Shown one piece after another: positions 53,641-61,745 of a stretch of 64,000 nucleotides of DNA. Source of the stretch: CAIWKO01 sp964469155. GTDB lineage: Bacteria; Bacteroidota; Bacteroidia; Bacteroidales; CAIWKO01. Both the position numbers and the translations under genes were made by a program. The notes under the pieces are model-generated. The model was not told where the DNA came from and made no database searches. It was given only the letters and a program-made list of their open reading frames with translations. Position 1 is the first letter of the stretch; every line of letters starts with the position of its first letter. The stretch is taken from contig CAYXXU010000008.1 in the NCBI GenBank assembly GCA_964469155.1, forward strand, positions 1 to 64,000, given 5' to 3'.

Positions 53641-53760
53641 CCATTAATGACTATTAATGACTATTAATGACTATTAATGACAATGAATGACTATTAATGA
53701 CTATTAATGACTATTAATGACAATAAATGACAATAAATGACAATAAATGACCATCAATGA
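53641..53760. repeat. 10-bp phased tandem array 5
   Basis: Twelve 10-bp units in exact register, consensus CTATTAATGA with CAATAAATGA variants toward the right. A degenerate unit precedes at 53631. It starts 12 bp after the attC-like element and ends 145 bp before the MBOAT gene. A period of one helical turn is not a coding period. Confidence 0.9.
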
Positions 53761-53807
53761 CATCTTATCTTCGGTCTACGGTCTTCCGTCTTCCTCCTAT
53801 CTTTTTC

Positions 53808-53838
53808 TTGGTCAGTTCCGAAATCTGCATTAATTTTG
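53808..53838 (+). promoter_or_regulatory. Promoter of the MBOAT gene
   Basis: TTG (53808-53810), 20-nt spacer, TAATTTTG (53831-53838), 66 nt before the ATG at 53905. Confidence 0.55.
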
Positions 53839-53904
53839 CCGCGCTTTGCAGGCAGGAGTTTTATGCTGCAAAACAGTCCGAAAAACGTCTGAACCCTATA
53901 AGTA

Positions 53905-55371
53905 ATGCTCTTCAACTCTCTGCAGTTTCTCATCTTTTTCGTTATCATCACCTTTGCTTATTTCCTGTTGCCCCATCGTTTCCGCTGGGCGCTGCTGCTG
54001 GCCGGAAGCTGCTATTTCTACATGGCCTTTGTGCCGGTTTATATATTGATACTCGGATTTACCATAGTCATCGATTACTTTGCAGGCATATTGCTCGAAC
54101 AAAGCCAGGGCCGTAACCGCCGATGGTATCTTATCGCCAGCCTCATTGCCAACATAGGCGTGCTGGCCGTGTTCAAATACTATAACTTCCTTAACGATAA
54201 CCTCACTTTATTGCTGCAGGGGTTCACCCTCAGCAACCCTGTCCCCTACCTGTCGATACTGTTGCCCATCGGACTTTCTTTCCACACCTTCCAGGCCATG
54301 AGCTACACCATCGAAGTGTATCGTGGTCATCAGAAAGCCGAACGCAACTTCGGAATCTATGCCTTGTACGTAATGTTCTATCCGCAATTGGTTGCCGGGC
54401 CAATAGAGCGTCCGCAAAACCTGATCCACCAATTCTATGAGAAACATTATTTCGACTATCAGCGCGTAACCGACGGCCTCAAACTCATGGCCTGGGGATT
54501 ATTCAAAAAAGTAGTGATCGCCGACCGCCTGGCAACCATTGTCGACAATGTTTACAACAACCCCACCGAACACACAGGCCTCAGCCTCATCATAGCCACC
54601 ATATTCTTTTCTTTTCAGATATTCTGCGACTTCTCGGGCTATTCCGATATGGCCATAGGCGCTGCCAAGGTAATGGGGTTCAAACTGATGAAAAACTTCG
54701 ACCGCCCGTATCATTCCCGAAGCATTCACGAGTTCTGGTCGCGATGGCACATCTCACTTTCTACCTGGTTCCGCGATTACCTGTATATCTCGCTGGGTGG
54801 CAACCGGGTTTCCATTCCGCGTTGGTATCTCAATCTCTTCCTGGTATTCCTCATCAGTGGTTTGTGGCATGGCGCCAACTGGACCTTCATCATATGGGGA
54901 GCCCTGCATGGTTTCTACCTCGTATTTGCACTTGTCACCAAAAAGCCCCGTCTGAAACTCTCACATTTGGTTGGATTAGACCGCGTGCCGCGTTTCAACA
55001 ATATCCTGCAGATTTTCATAACCTTTGTGCTGGCCACCTTTGCGTGGATATTTTTCCGGGCAAATAATCTGTCGGATGCCTTTTATATTATTAAGAATTC
55101 CTTTACAGGATTGGCCGCCAATTTCCACGACCTCATGAATCATGTCCCCATTCAGCTCGAACTTGGCTCAACCAATGCGCAGATAGCTGTCGGAATAGCG
55201 GCCATTGTGCTGATGGAAACCATTCATATTTTCCAAAACCGCCTCAGCATCATCGAATGGATACGCAGCAAACCCACCTACATCCGTTGGGGAATATATT
55301 ACGGCGTATTTTTCCTTATTCTCTTCTTCGGGGTTTACGAAAACAGGCAGTTCATTTATTTTCAATTCTAA
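53905..55371 (+). CDS. MBOAT-family O-acyltransferase (AlgI-like)
   Basis: 488 aa with about ten or more membrane helices. MLFNSLQFLIFFVIITFAYF is the standard AlgI/DltB-type start. The family core is visible: YYNFLNDN, LPIGLSFHTFQAMSYTIEVY, QLVAGPIERP, and the catalytic-His region SGLWHGANWTFIIWGALHG. It moves acyl groups across the inner membrane for O-acetylation of an exopolysaccharide or other surface glycan. The next gene, 3 bp on, is an SGNH-like partner, the usual pairing for such systems. The acceptor glycan is unknown. Confidence 0.93.
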   Translation: MLFNSLQFLIFFVIITFAYFLLPHRFRWALLLAGSCYFYMAFVPVYILILGFTIVIDYFAGILLEQSQGRNRRWYLIASLIANIGVLAVFKYYNFLNDNLTLLLQGFTLSNPVPYLSILLPIGLSFHTFQAMSYTIEVYRGHQKAERNFGIYALYVMFYPQLVAGPIERPQNLIHQFYEKHYFDYQRVTDGLKLMAWGLFKKVVIADRLATIVDNVYNNPTEHTGLSLIIATIFFSFQIFCDFSGYSDMAIGAAKVMGFKLMKNFDRPYHSRSIHEFWSRWHISLSTWFRDYLYISLGGNRVSIPRWYLNLFLVFLISGLWHGANWTFIIWGALHGFYLVFALVTKKPRLKLSHLVGLDRVPRFNNILQIFITFVLATFAWIFFRANNLSDAFYIIKNSFTGLAANFHDLMNHVPIQLELGSTNAQIAVGIAAIVLMETIHIFQNRLSIIEWIRSKPTYIRWGIYYGVFFLILFFGVYENRQFIYFQF

Positions 55372-55374
55372 AGA

Positions 55375-56340
55375 ATGAAAACAGGGAGCAAAAAATTCAT
55401 CATTAAGGGCCTTATTTTCATCATACCTGTATTTATTATTTTAGGGTTGATAGAATACAAACTTTACCAGATACCCAACGGATATAATAAAAAACGCGCC
55501 CTTCTCGAAAGCCAGCTCGATAGCCTCGAAGTGCTGGTGTTGGGATCGTCGCAAGCGCTGCATGGCATCAACCCCGCTTACTTCTCCCTGAAAGGATTCA
55601 ATGTGGCCAACAACAGCCAGTCGCTCTATTACGACACCCAGATTGCCCTGAAATACATCGACCGCATGAAACGACTGAAATGCGTTGTAGTGAACATTTC
55701 TTATTTCTCGTTGTGGAACCAGTTGGAAGACCTGCCTGAAGACTGGCGCGATTCATTCTATTATTATTTCTGGGACATTAAATATCCTGGACTCAAAATA
55801 CTAAATGCAAAGAATTACAGCCTGATTATGTTGTACGGCACACAGAACGCCCTGCAATATACGGCAGAACGCTTTCATGTCGACCTGACCGAACATATGA
55901 GCCCAAACGGTTGGATAAAGACCGATACCCTACCCAACAATCCCCAGATCAGCGATGAATCAGGCAGGAAACGTGTGGAATTTCACGACAAGATACGGCA
56001 CCAAAAACGCTTTACAGAAAACATCGCCCTGTTGGAAAACTTCATCAGCGAATGTAAAAAACGCAAGGTGGATGTTACCTTTGTCATGACTCCGGTTTAT
56101 GAAACCTATTACAGGTATGCTAATCCGGAAGTGATCCGGAAAAACAAACTTGCCCTGAATAAATTATGCAAAAAGTATGGCTGCAGATATTTTAATTACT
56201 TCATCGACCCGCGTTTTACCATTAAAGACTTTAACGACAACGACCACCTGAATTTTATGGGGGCCCGGAAATTCAGCACCCTGCTGAACAACGACTTTAT
56301 TTCGGCTTATTCGAAAGATACACTGCTGATCAAAAAATAA
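55375..56340 (+). CDS. Membrane-anchored SGNH-like partner of the MBOAT acyltransferase
   Basis: 321 aa. One N-terminal membrane helix (IIKGLIFIIPVFIILGLIEY), then an extracytoplasmic domain with VLVLGSSQALHGINP (Ser block), FNVANNSQSLYYDTQIALKY (Asn block) and a C-terminal DNDHLNFMGARKF (D-x-x-H). These fit SGNH-fold acyl-transfer partners of MBOAT proteins (AlgJ/AlgX, PatB type). Expected to transfer the acyl group to the glycan in the periplasm. Start is 3 bp after the MBOAT stop. Confidence 0.8.
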   Translation: MKTGSKKFIIKGLIFIIPVFIILGLIEYKLYQIPNGYNKKRALLESQLDSLEVLVLGSSQALHGINPAYFSLKGFNVANNSQSLYYDTQIALKYIDRMKRLKCVVVNISYFSLWNQLEDLPEDWRDSFYYYFWDIKYPGLKILNAKNYSLIMLYGTQNALQYTAERFHVDLTEHMSPNGWIKTDTLPNNPQISDESGRKRVEFHDKIRHQKRFTENIALLENFISECKKRKVDVTFVMTPVYETYYRYANPEVIRKNKLALNKLCKKYGCRYFNYFIDPRFTIKDFNDNDHLNFMGARKFSTLLNNDFISAYSKDTLLIKK

Positions 56341-56342
56341 AC

Positions 56343-57887
56343 CTATTCAACCACAAATTTTACGGAAGCATACAAACCATTGCTTCTGACAAGCTTTATC
56401 AGGTAGACGCCCGGAAAGAGATCTGTTGCTTTAATGGTAACCCTTGCCGACTGCTGTTCAATGGCAGCATCCTTCACACATTTCCCTGCCATATCAAATA
56501 TCCGGTACGATAAGTAACCGCCCTCCGTCAGTTCAATGGTCGCTTCCGCAGCAACCGGATTGGGATACACCCTGAGGGGTGGCGTATCTTCATAGTTTGC
56601 AATACTGTTCGAACATAAGGCAAAACATGAATAAGAAGTCCAACTGGGTGGGTAACATTTGGTGATCACGGTCAGATCGCCCGAATCCAAAACAATGGGC
56701 AGTTCTTCAGCCACAATGCTCAGCATGGAATCAAAGAGCGGATCGAAAGAAGTTTCATTACAACCCGAAAGCCCGTTTGCCGAAGTTTTCACTATGTACA
56801 GATTGTGATAAATCGTATCGGAGTAATTCGAAAAACCCACATTCACCAGGGTATTATCATTCAGCAATTGGTTATCGTAGAACACTTCATTTTCATTGGT
56901 TCCGTAGGACCGGCTCCAGTGTATGGTTCCGTCAGTGGCCTGCAGACATAACGAAATGGCATCACCATTAACAGTCGAATCGGGGCGCTCCCGCCCGGCA
57001 ATATACAACCGTGAATGATCGCTGCTGGCCGAAATGCTGTAAGCTGTTTCGTTGGCATTATTCCCAATCAGTTTTACCCATTCTACATTACCGGCCGAAT
57101 CTGTCTTCATCACAAACAAATTCTCACCCGACTTGGAATTATCCGGCGACATGCTCCCGCACACAAACAGATCGCCATGGGTAGTATCTTCAACTATATC
57201 ATACAAACAGCCAAAGCCATATACCTTGCTCCAGGTCAATTCACCATTGGCATTGGTCTTGGTAAGGCTTATCTTTCCCGCCATGCTGCCGGCCATAATA
57301 AGATCGCCTGAGCCACTTGCGATAAGCTTCTCTGCATGGTCGTCGTCCGAAGCAGTGCCAAAAGTTCTTTGCCACAACTGCTCACCCACCTTGCTGATCC
57401 TTATCAACAGCATATCCTTATCTGCCAAATCAAAACCATTCGATTGGCCGCAGATAACAAAATCACCGTTATCCATTTCCTTCACATCGGCAGGAATATC
57501 GAACCCGGACGATCCAAAAACCTTTATCCATTCTATTTGTCCGGCAGAATCGGTATTGAACACCATGATATCATCAGAACCTATTCCTCCGGAAATTATA
57601 TCGTATATCACCAGGTAACCGTTGTTGCTTTGCCTGATTACATAGCTCCGGTGATACATCAAAGGAGATAAATACTTCTTAACCCAAACCACATTGCTGT
57701 TAGTATCCACCTTAAAAAGGCTTCCTGCGCAGGCAGCCACATAGTTCCCATCTTGCGAGATGCATAACGAATGAGCTTCACCCGGGAAACCGGTTCCAAC
57801 AAGTTTCTGAAACTGGTTCTGGGCATGGGCATAAGAAAACAATAAAATAAATAAGGCTGATAGGTATAGAATTTTTTTCACCGGCAA
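56343..57887 (-). CDS. Secreted beta-propeller-like protein with T9SS type A sorting domain
   Basis: 514 aa. Signal peptide (ILYLSALFILLFSYAHAQ). Residues about 25-400 repeat strands of the form GxxDIMVFNTDSAGQIEWIK and FGSSGFDIPADVKEMDNGDF, i.e. the T-D-x-x-G-x-x-x-W-x-K blades of PQQ/WD-like propellers often seen in T9SS cargo. A Cys-containing linker precedes the sorting domain (LRVYPNPVAAEATIELTEGG ... SVKFVVE). Surface or secreted; ligand unknown. The stop abuts the convergent SGNH gene (2-bp gap). Confidence 0.88.
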   Translation of the reverse strand: MPVKKILYLSALFILLFSYAHAQNQFQKLVGTGFPGEAHSLCISQDGNYVAACAGSLFKVDTNSNVVWVKKYLSPLMYHRSYVIRQSNNGYLVIYDIISGGIGSDDIMVFNTDSAGQIEWIKVFGSSGFDIPADVKEMDNGDFVICGQSNGFDLADKDMLLIRISKVGEQLWQRTFGTASDDDHAEKLIASGSGDLIMAGSMAGKISLTKTNANGELTWSKVYGFGCLYDIVEDTTHGDLFVCGSMSPDNSKSGENLFVMKTDSAGNVEWVKLIGNNANETAYSISASSDHSRLYIAGRERPDSTVNGDAISLCLQATDGTIHWSRSYGTNENEVFYDNQLLNDNTLVNVGFSNYSDTIYHNLYIVKTSANGLSGCNETSFDPLFDSMLSIVAEELPIVLDSGDLTVITKCYPPSWTSYSCFALCSNSIANYEDTPPLRVYPNPVAAEATIELTEGGYLSYRIFDMAGKCVKDAAIEQQSARVTIKATDLFPGVYLIKLVRSNGLYASVKFVVE

Positions 57888-57898
57888 AGTATTGCTGA

Positions 57899-57906
57899 CA
57901 AAATTA
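57899..57906 (-). promoter_or_regulatory. -7 box for the propeller gene
   Basis: Minus strand TAATTTTG matches TAnnTTTG and ends 11 nt before the ATG at 57887, implying a very short leader. Confidence 0.4.
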
Positions 57907-57978
57907 CGATATTATTCGCTAACCGACACCTTTGGCTCTGTGTTAAGAAAAGTGTTGGTTAATTAACAAGAAAACGTA

Positions 57979-58008
57979 TTGTGCCCTCTTTAAAAATTAT
58001 TAGTTTTG
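57979..58008 (+). promoter_or_regulatory. Promoter of the SPT-like gene
   Basis: TTG (57979-57981), 19-nt spacer, TAGTTTTG (58001-58008), about 38 nt before the GTG start at 58047. Confidence 0.6.
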
Positions 58009-58046
58009 CACCCGATTAATTTTTCGTTTCACTAATACAAATTGCT

Positions 58047-59297
58047 GTGGATTTATTTGATAAAATACTTAAGAATTACGGGCCTCTCGGACAATATTAC
58101 AAGCAGGGCCATGGTTACTTTTTCTTCCCAAAGCTGGAAGGAAGGATCTCTAACAAAATGATTTTCCGTGGCAAAGAACATCTTTGCTGGAGTTTAAATA
58201 ATTATATCGGTTTGGCCGATCATCCCGAAGTGCGTAAAACTGATGCCGAAGCTGCCGCTGAATGGGGATTTGGTTCACCTATGGGTGCCCGTATGATGTC
58301 GGGACAGACTGATTTTCACGAAAAACTGGAACGCGATCTGGCTTCGTTTGTTAGTAAAGAGGCTGCTTATCTGCTTAATTTCGGTTATCCCGGTATGGTT
58401 TCTCTTATCGATGCTTTGGTTGACCGTCATGATGTTATCGTTTACGATTCCGAGGCGCATGCATGTATTCTCGATGGATTGCGCATGGTCCTGGCCAAAC
58501 GCTTTGTTTATAAACATAGTGATTTGGAAGCCCTGGAAAAGAACCTGGGAAGAGCCACCAAACTGGTTGAGAAAACAGGCGGCAGCATACTGGTAATCAC
58601 CGAAGGTGTTTACGGAATGGTGGGCGATATTGCCAAGCTCGATCAGATTGTTGCCATGAAAAAGAAATTCCAGTTCCGCTTGCTGGTTGATGATGCTCAT
58701 GGTTTTGGAACTATGGGTGCAACAGGTGCAGGAACCGGCGAACATCTGGGCGTACAGGATGGTGTGGATGTGTATTTTGCAACTTTTGCCAAAGCAATGG
58801 CAATGATTGGTGGATTCATTGCATCAAAAAAAGAAGTTATTGACTATCTGCATTATAACATGCGTTCGCAGGTATATGCCAAATCAATGCCCATGCCATT
58901 GGTAATTGGTGCCATGAAACGCCTGGAACTGCTTAAGAACAGTCCTGAATTGCGCGAAAAACTCTGGACAATCGTTCATGCATTGCGCGATGGCTTGCGC
59001 CAGGTTGGTTTCGATATGGGTGTCGCCGAATCGCCGGTTACTCCTGTTTTCCTGAAAGGTTCCCTACAGGAAGCGACACAATTGATTTACGATCTGCGCG
59101 AGAACCACCGCATTTTCTGTAATGTTGTCATATATCCTGTAGTTCCGAAAGGTGTTATTATGATTCGGCTTATTCCTACGGCTACTCATACCATGGAAGA
59201 TGTAAAATACACCATCGACTGTTTTGCACAGGTGGCCGAAAAACTTAAGAACGGAAGCTATTCAACTACCGAATACGCTGATATCAGCGAGAAATAA
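58047..59297 (+). CDS. Alpha-oxoamine synthase, probably serine palmitoyltransferase-like
   Basis: 416 aa fold-type I PLP enzyme. LLVDDAHGFGTMGATGAGTG carries the D-x-A-H motif, and FATFAKAMAMIGGFIAS holds the PLP lysine (about K249). NYIGLADHPEVR and GARMMSGQTDFHEKLE are typical of the SPT/KBL/AONS family. The FAK-AMAMIGGF form and the Bacteroidota setting favour serine palmitoyltransferase, the first step of sphingolipid synthesis, over 2-amino-3-ketobutyrate CoA ligase. The start codon is GTG; no in-frame ATG fits. Cytosolic. Followed by its own terminator. Confidence 0.85.
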   Translation: MDLFDKILKNYGPLGQYYKQGHGYFFFPKLEGRISNKMIFRGKEHLCWSLNNYIGLADHPEVRKTDAEAAAEWGFGSPMGARMMSGQTDFHEKLERDLASFVSKEAAYLLNFGYPGMVSLIDALVDRHDVIVYDSEAHACILDGLRMVLAKRFVYKHSDLEALEKNLGRATKLVEKTGGSILVITEGVYGMVGDIAKLDQIVAMKKKFQFRLLVDDAHGFGTMGATGAGTGEHLGVQDGVDVYFATFAKAMAMIGGFIASKKEVIDYLHYNMRSQVYAKSMPMPLVIGAMKRLELLKNSPELREKLWTIVHALRDGLRQVGFDMGVAESPVTPVFLKGSLQEATQLIYDLRENHRIFCNVVIYPVVPKGVIMIRLIPTATHTMEDVKYTIDCFAQVAEKLKNGSYSTTEYADISEK

Positions 59298-59314
59298 TAC
59301 GGTTATTCCCAAAT

Positions 59315-59356
59315 AATAACGCCCCGTTTGATGACAAGCGGGGCGTTATTTTTTTA
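59315..59356. terminator. Bidirectional terminator after the SPT-like gene
   Basis: 12-bp perfect stem AATAACGCCCCG / CGGGGCGTTATT, 12-nt loop, T-run on the plus side and A/T-rich on the minus side; shared with the convergent HAD gene. Confidence 0.9.
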
Positions 59357-59369
59357 GATGGTTAAAGGT

Positions 59370-59852
59370 TTAGAGAAATATATTTGGCAGGTCGTCCATA
59401 TTATTAATAACCTTATCTGCTTTTTCAAAGTTGCCTCCAATCATTTTTTCATCGAACAACACGGTAAACATACCGCATTGCCTGGCGCCGACGATATCCT
59501 TTTCGTAAAGATTACCAATCATGGCACAATTTTCGGGTAAAACACCAATCTGTTTTGCTATGCACTCAAAGAATCTGACATCGGGTTTTTCAAATTTCAG
59601 GTCTTTCGACGAAAAAAAGTATGCAAAATAAGGCAGGGCTCCTATCCTCTGTAAAGCTTTTTTCATTGCCCCGGTATCCGACTGACCGGCATTAGTGGCA
59701 ATAACCATTATAAACTTATTATGCAATTGTCTCAAAGCTTCTTCAGCACCGGGTATCCATTCCACATGGTCCCAGGTGTACATGGGGCCATCCTTTTCCG
59801 GAAAATCCCTCATAATGGTATCACCCCAATCGAAAATTAAAGCCTGTACCAT
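59370..59852 (-). CDS. HAD-family hydrolase
   Basis: 160 aa from the ATG at 59852 (MVQALIFDWGDTIM); a longer frame from 59900 adds 16 residues upstream of motif I and is less likely. Motif I is FDWGDT, motif II IATNAG, the Lys motif FEKPDVRFFE, and motif IV NLYEKDIVGARQCGM. A short-cap HAD phosphatase, cytosolic; substrate unknown. Confidence 0.85.
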   Translation of the reverse strand: MVQALIFDWGDTIMRDFPEKDGPMYTWDHVEWIPGAEEALRQLHNKFIMVIATNAGQSDTGAMKKALQRIGALPYFAYFFSSKDLKFEKPDVRFFECIAKQIGVLPENCAMIGNLYEKDIVGARQCGMFTVLFDEKMIGGNFEKADKVINNMDDLPNIFL

Positions 59853-59978
59853 GATAATTGAGTTTATTGGATTTATTAATTCGACAAAGCAAATCAACAA
59901 TTTAGCAATTCAACAATTTAGCCATTCTTTCTTCCACTATTAATTATTCGTTATTCATTATTCATTATTCACTGTCCT

Positions 59979-60899
59979 CTACCCCATCCAGTTCAACACA
60001 TCTTTATACACTTCTTTACGGTTAATCTCATTCAGCATTTCATGGCGGCCTTCGGAGTATATATTGAGTGTAAGGTCAGTAAATCCATTATTTTTCAGGA
60101 ATGCATACATTGTTTTTGGGCCTTTCGAAAAATTCCCAACCGGGTCCATAGAACCTGAAAAGATAAGCACAGGAAGCTTTTTATTGACCTTTTCATATAG
60201 GTTACTGCTATGGATAAATTTCAACAAACGGAAAAGTTCGCGGAAGAAAGAAGATGTGCAAACAAACCCGCAGAAAGGATCGGCTGTATATTTGGCACAC
60301 ACATAATTATCGCGGCTCAGCCAGTCGAATGGTGTTTTCACAGGCTTGAATTTATCATTGTAAGCTCCAAAAGACAAAGTATCCAACAATTTGCTACGGT
60401 TCTTTAAGCCTTTTAAGGAGCATTGCAGTTGAGATATTAATAGAGCTGTGTTCAGTAATAACGATGGATGCCATGCAGTGCCGGATAATATCAATGCCTG
60501 TATGGTTTCTGGAAATACTTCGAGGTAGGCCCTTGCATAGAAAGATCCCATACTGTGGCCCATCAATATCACCTTATTATCAGGAAATTTAGAGTGAATA
60601 TAGGCATTCAGCATGAACATATCCTGAAGAACGGATCTCCAACTGTTGGTATTTGTAATGAAACCTGTTTCAGCAATACTACCTGCTGTCATGCCGTGTC
60701 CGCGATGATCATTTGCAAAAACAGCAAATCCGTTGGAGGTTAAAAACTTCGCAAAATCCTGATATCTGGCAGCGTGTTCAGCCATACCATGTGCAATTTG
60801 CAAAACTCCCCTGATCTTTGCGCCTTGATCGGGCAGCCATGAATAAACAAACACCCGGGTATTGTCATCAGATGTCAGGGAAAATTCTTCTGAGATCAT
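59979..60899 (-). CDS. Alpha/beta hydrolase (monoacylglycerol-lipase / serine aminopeptidase S33-like)
   Basis: 306 aa. Nucleophile elbow GHSMGSF, an oxyanion-side QIAHGMAEHAARYQDFAKFL characteristic of Hydrolase_4/monoglyceride lipases, acid region FSGSMDPVGN and catalytic His in YSEGRHEMLNE. No signal peptide, so cytosolic or peripheral. It overlaps the start of the YhhN gene's end by 4 bp (ATGA), so the two are translationally coupled, consistent with joint turnover of lysolipids or monoacyl lipids. Confidence 0.88.
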   Translation of the reverse strand: MISEEFSLTSDDNTRVFVYSWLPDQGAKIRGVLQIAHGMAEHAARYQDFAKFLTSNGFAVFANDHRGHGMTAGSIAETGFITNTNSWRSVLQDMFMLNAYIHSKFPDNKVILMGHSMGSFYARAYLEVFPETIQALILSGTAWHPSLLLNTALLISQLQCSLKGLKNRSKLLDTLSFGAYNDKFKPVKTPFDWLSRDNYVCAKYTADPFCGFVCTSSFFRELFRLLKFIHSSNLYEKVNKKLPVLIFSGSMDPVGNFSKGPKTMYAFLKNNGFTDLTLNIYSEGRHEMLNEINRKEVYKDVLNWMG

Positions 60900-61570
60900 A
60901 TTTTATAAGTATTCATAAATCCTGCAAGCAGGAAAATTTGCGCTACTATGTATGTCGACATGATATAAATTCCTCCGTATCTGACCTTCTTCCTGAAACT
61001 ATCAATGGCCAAAATTGTATCTGAGATAATGAACAATAAAGAACCCAAATACTGAACAAAGGCTATTTCAGTTTTATGCTCCATCACGTTAAAAAAGCAA
61101 ATATACGAAACACTTAGCGATGCCAGTGTATAGAAAATTACAGGAATCTTAAAATTTCCCAGATAACGATATAGCAAGGCAAATATCAAAACACCAAGCA
61201 ACAAATAAGCAAATCCGATAACAACAGATTCTGTTCCAATACGGGAAATGTGAACCTGGCAGGTCATCATAAAAACACTGTAAAAAGCCAACATAATAAA
61301 AAAGGAAAGCAACCCTGACAGGAAATAGACCTTTTTTTTATACCACAACAAAAAGCAATCACCCAGAAACGCAAATATTAGTGCCACAATGATGACTGGC
61401 AAAGGGTCATGGGTATTTAATATATAATACACAACCAAAACCGGGAGTATGAATGGCTTGGTAAAGAAGAGCCATTTGCTTTTTTCTAACCCATAGGATA
61501 ATAAAGTACCTATCGAAGCATACAAAAAGATTATAAACAAAAACAGGTTTGCAATCAATGTAAGATCCAA
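60896..61570 (-). CDS. YhhN-family lysoplasmalogenase-like membrane protein
   Basis: 224 aa with about eight membrane helices. Family motifs: FAFLGDCFLLWYKKKVYFLSG (G-D-x-x-L), SLLFIISDTILAIDSFRKKV (S-D-x-x-L-A) and YIMSTYIVAQIFLLAGF (T-Y-x-x-A-Q), all diagnostic of YhhN/TMEM86-type lysoplasmalogenases, which cleave vinyl-ether lysolipids. The start codon is TTG (61570-61568); no upstream in-frame ATG was found. Coupled to the downstream alpha/beta hydrolase. Confidence 0.85.
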   Translation of the reverse strand: MDLTLIANLFLFIIFLYASIGTLLSYGLEKSKWLFFTKPFILPVLVVYYILNTHDPLPVIIVALIFAFLGDCFLLWYKKKVYFLSGLLSFFIMLAFYSVFMMTCQVHISRIGTESVVIGFAYLLLGVLIFALLYRYLGNFKIPVIFYTLASLSVSYICFFNVMEHKTEIAFVQYLGSLLFIISDTILAIDSFRKKVRYGGIYIMSTYIVAQIFLLAGFMNTYKI

Positions 61571-61587
61571 GATGAAAATATTTCCAA

Positions 61588-61595
61588 CAAACCTA
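61588..61595 (-). promoter_or_regulatory. -7 box for the YhhN-hydrolase operon
   Basis: Minus strand TAGGTTTG matches TAnnTTTG, 17 nt before the TTG start, so the leader would be short. Confidence 0.4.
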
Positions 61596-61682
61596 CTAAT
61601 TTTTTTCTAAATAACAGATTAAATTAGCGGAATATGCTATAACAAGAAGCTTTTTATACATTTATAAATTGGGAAAGAAATA

Positions 61683-61713
61683 TTGTTTTTATGCTTTTTT
61701 AGTCGTATTTTTG
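61683..61713 (+). promoter_or_regulatory. Promoter of the T9SS type B protein gene
   Basis: TTG (61683-61685), 20-nt spacer, TATTTTTG (61706-61713). The predicted transcript start near 61720 favours the ATG at 61746 over 61725. Confidence 0.55.
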
Positions 61714-61745
61714 TATCATAATAATTGGTCAACATCCATTATCTT

